The translations under genes and the position numbers were made by a program. From SAR202 cluster bacterium (GTDB lineage Bacteria > Chloroflexota > Dehalococcoidia > Lucifugimonadales > UBA1123), in the NCBI GenBank assembly GCA_030743915.1, contig JASLRP010000087.1, positions 1-7,237 on the forward strand: a stretch of 7,237 nucleotides of DNA, in the 5' to 3' direction. A model generated the notes under the pieces. That model saw only the letters and a list, made by a program, of their open reading frames with translations. It was not told where the DNA came from and did no database searches. This document shows, piece after piece, positions 6,467 through 7,237 of this stretch. Every line of letters starts with the position of its first letter. The stretch's first letter is position 1.

Positions 6467-7237
6467 CTACGCGTCATGCCCCAGCAGGGCGTTCAGTCTT
6501 CGGCATGCGACGATTACTTCGTCGGCGTAGCCAGGAAACCATGCCTCCATCCATTCGGGCCGCTCGTAGAATGCCAATGATGGCAGACCCTTCCTTCTGA
6601 TTCCGACCTTCCGCGCCAACCCGCTGGCGTTTATGTAGCTGACCTCCTCCAGAATACGTCCTCTGGCCTCGAATCCAACCGACACCGGGCGTATCTCGCG
6701 AACCGATTCCAGCGATTCCTGCACGCACCGAAGGCAATACACCTCTGTCTTGTCCCTGACTTTATCAGGCAGCAGGCCTAGGATCGTCCTGACCGTGAAG
6801 CCCGAAAAAAGGGTGTCATCCACGATGGCGATGGACTCGAACCTGTCCAAATCCCGGACCTGATCTTCCAACGATTCCTGCGTGATGCTTATCAGCGTGT
6901 AGCCGCCCTCGTTTGCCTCCTGACGCGCGGCGTCCAGCTTTCGGATGTTGGGGAACCAGCCAGCACGGTCATGGATCTGCCGGGCCACATTCTCACCTGC
7001 GGACCCGATGCCGATGGCGATGTCGAAGGGTTTGGGAGACGCTTTGGAGACCAGCAGGTCAATCTGCTCATCCACCGTCAGAACGAAAACCCTGTCAGAG
7101 TCCCGGCGGGCGAGGTGTAGAAGCTCCCTGACCAACTTGTATTCCAGGGAATCGCGCCCATGAGTCAGGCGCACATCTTCGGAGAGATCGTCGTGGATGT
7201 AGAAGGCGGTGGGTGTTGGAGTCGATGTGGTGATGCG
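6467..7237 (-). CDS. Phosphoribosyltransferase-fold protein, 5' end outside window
   Basis: The frame is open from the right edge to a TAG at 6467-6469, about 256 codons. A GTG at 7174 could start a 235-residue product, but it has no ribosome site. The 21 codons before it read as ordinary protein (TAFYIHDDLSED precedes the GTG), so I take the GTG as an internal Val and the gene as truncated. Numbered from that GTG, IAIVDDTLFSGFT (115-127) is a type I phosphoribosyltransferase PRPP-binding motif with the two acidic residues D119 and D120, and IAIGIGSAGENVA (52-64) fits the diphosphate-binding loop. About 110 residues follow the PRPP motif, including a WMEAWFPGY segment (208-216), longer than in ComF, where the motif lies near the end. 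Substrate unknown: nucleobase salvage, PyrR-like regulation, or a non-enzymatic relative are all open. It converges on the glycine-zipper pair. Confidence 0.85.
   Translation of the reverse strand, partial: RITTSTPTPTAFYIHDDLSEDVRLTHGRDSLEYKLVRELLHLARRDSDRVFVLTVDEQIDLLVSKASPKPFDIAIGIGSAGENVARQIHDRAGWFPNIRKLDAARQEANEGGYTLISITQESLEDQVRDLDRFESIAIVDDTLFSGFTVRTILGLLPDKVRDKTEVYCLRCVQESLESVREIRPVSVGFEARGRILEEVSYINASGLARKVGIRRKGLPSLAFYERPEWMEAWFPGYADEVIVACRRLNALLGHDA

Noticed and set aside
6259..6600. Frames overlapping the second glycine-zipper gene (minus 6259-6477 and the Arg-rich plus 6319-6600)
   Set aside because: Composition is typical of shifted or antisense shadows, and the plus frame also runs into the convergent phosphoribosyltransferase gene.
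6467..7174. GTG at 7174 as the true start of the phosphoribosyltransferase gene
   Set aside because: There is no ribosome site, the upstream frame stays open to the edge, and the upstream codons give plausible protein.
6467..7237. Assignment of the phosphoribosyltransferase-fold protein as ComF because comEC is near
   Set aside because: No paired-Cys zinc site is seen before the core, the PRPP motif is followed by about 110 residues, and another gene pair separates it from comEC.

Overview
The window reads as bacterial chromosome of moderately high G+C (high 50s per cent by eye), densely coded, with TTG starts on at least two genes. The mix of class III (CaiB/BaiF) CoA-transferases, a stand-alone SAM methyltransferase and a full-length ComEC with a VGQGD-type C-terminal domain fits Chloroflexota, for example Dehalococcoidia or SAR202-like lineages. 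That placement is an inference from gene content and protein style; no rRNA or other marker is present.

Layout. Positions 1-3243, all on the minus strand, hold a compact three-gene set. In transcription order these are a class III CoA-transferase (3243-2038), a class I SAM-dependent methyltransferase (2036-1233, one base after the previous stop) and a second class III CoA-transferase (1204 to beyond the left edge). The two CoA-transferases differ at the catalytic position: the edge gene keeps the family's Asp (D200), whereas its partner has Ala (A173) at the ungapped equivalent. This is the pattern expected of a heteromeric CoA-transferase with one active and one inactive subunit. Positions 3309-5783, also on the minus strand, encode ComEC/Rec2, the inner-membrane channel for transforming DNA, 65 bases upstream of the CoA-transferase set.

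Divergent from comEC, on the plus strand, are two very small genes (5898-6062 and 6284-6454). Their products are about half identical over 41 residues without gaps. Each is predicted to form a two-helix membrane hairpin with a GxxxGxxxG glycine zipper, and each is built from an internal repeat with a 20-residue period. A 221-base spacer between them carries mutually exclusive small hairpins just ahead of the second gene. Tail to tail with the second small gene, 12 bases away, lies a phosphoribosyltransferase-fold protein on the minus strand (6467 to beyond the right edge) whose start is outside the window.

I see no tRNA, rRNA, CRISPR array, insertion sequence or integrase. The points most worth following up are the Asp/Ala CoA-transferase pair with its embedded methyltransferase, and the tandem glycine-zipper miniproteins.
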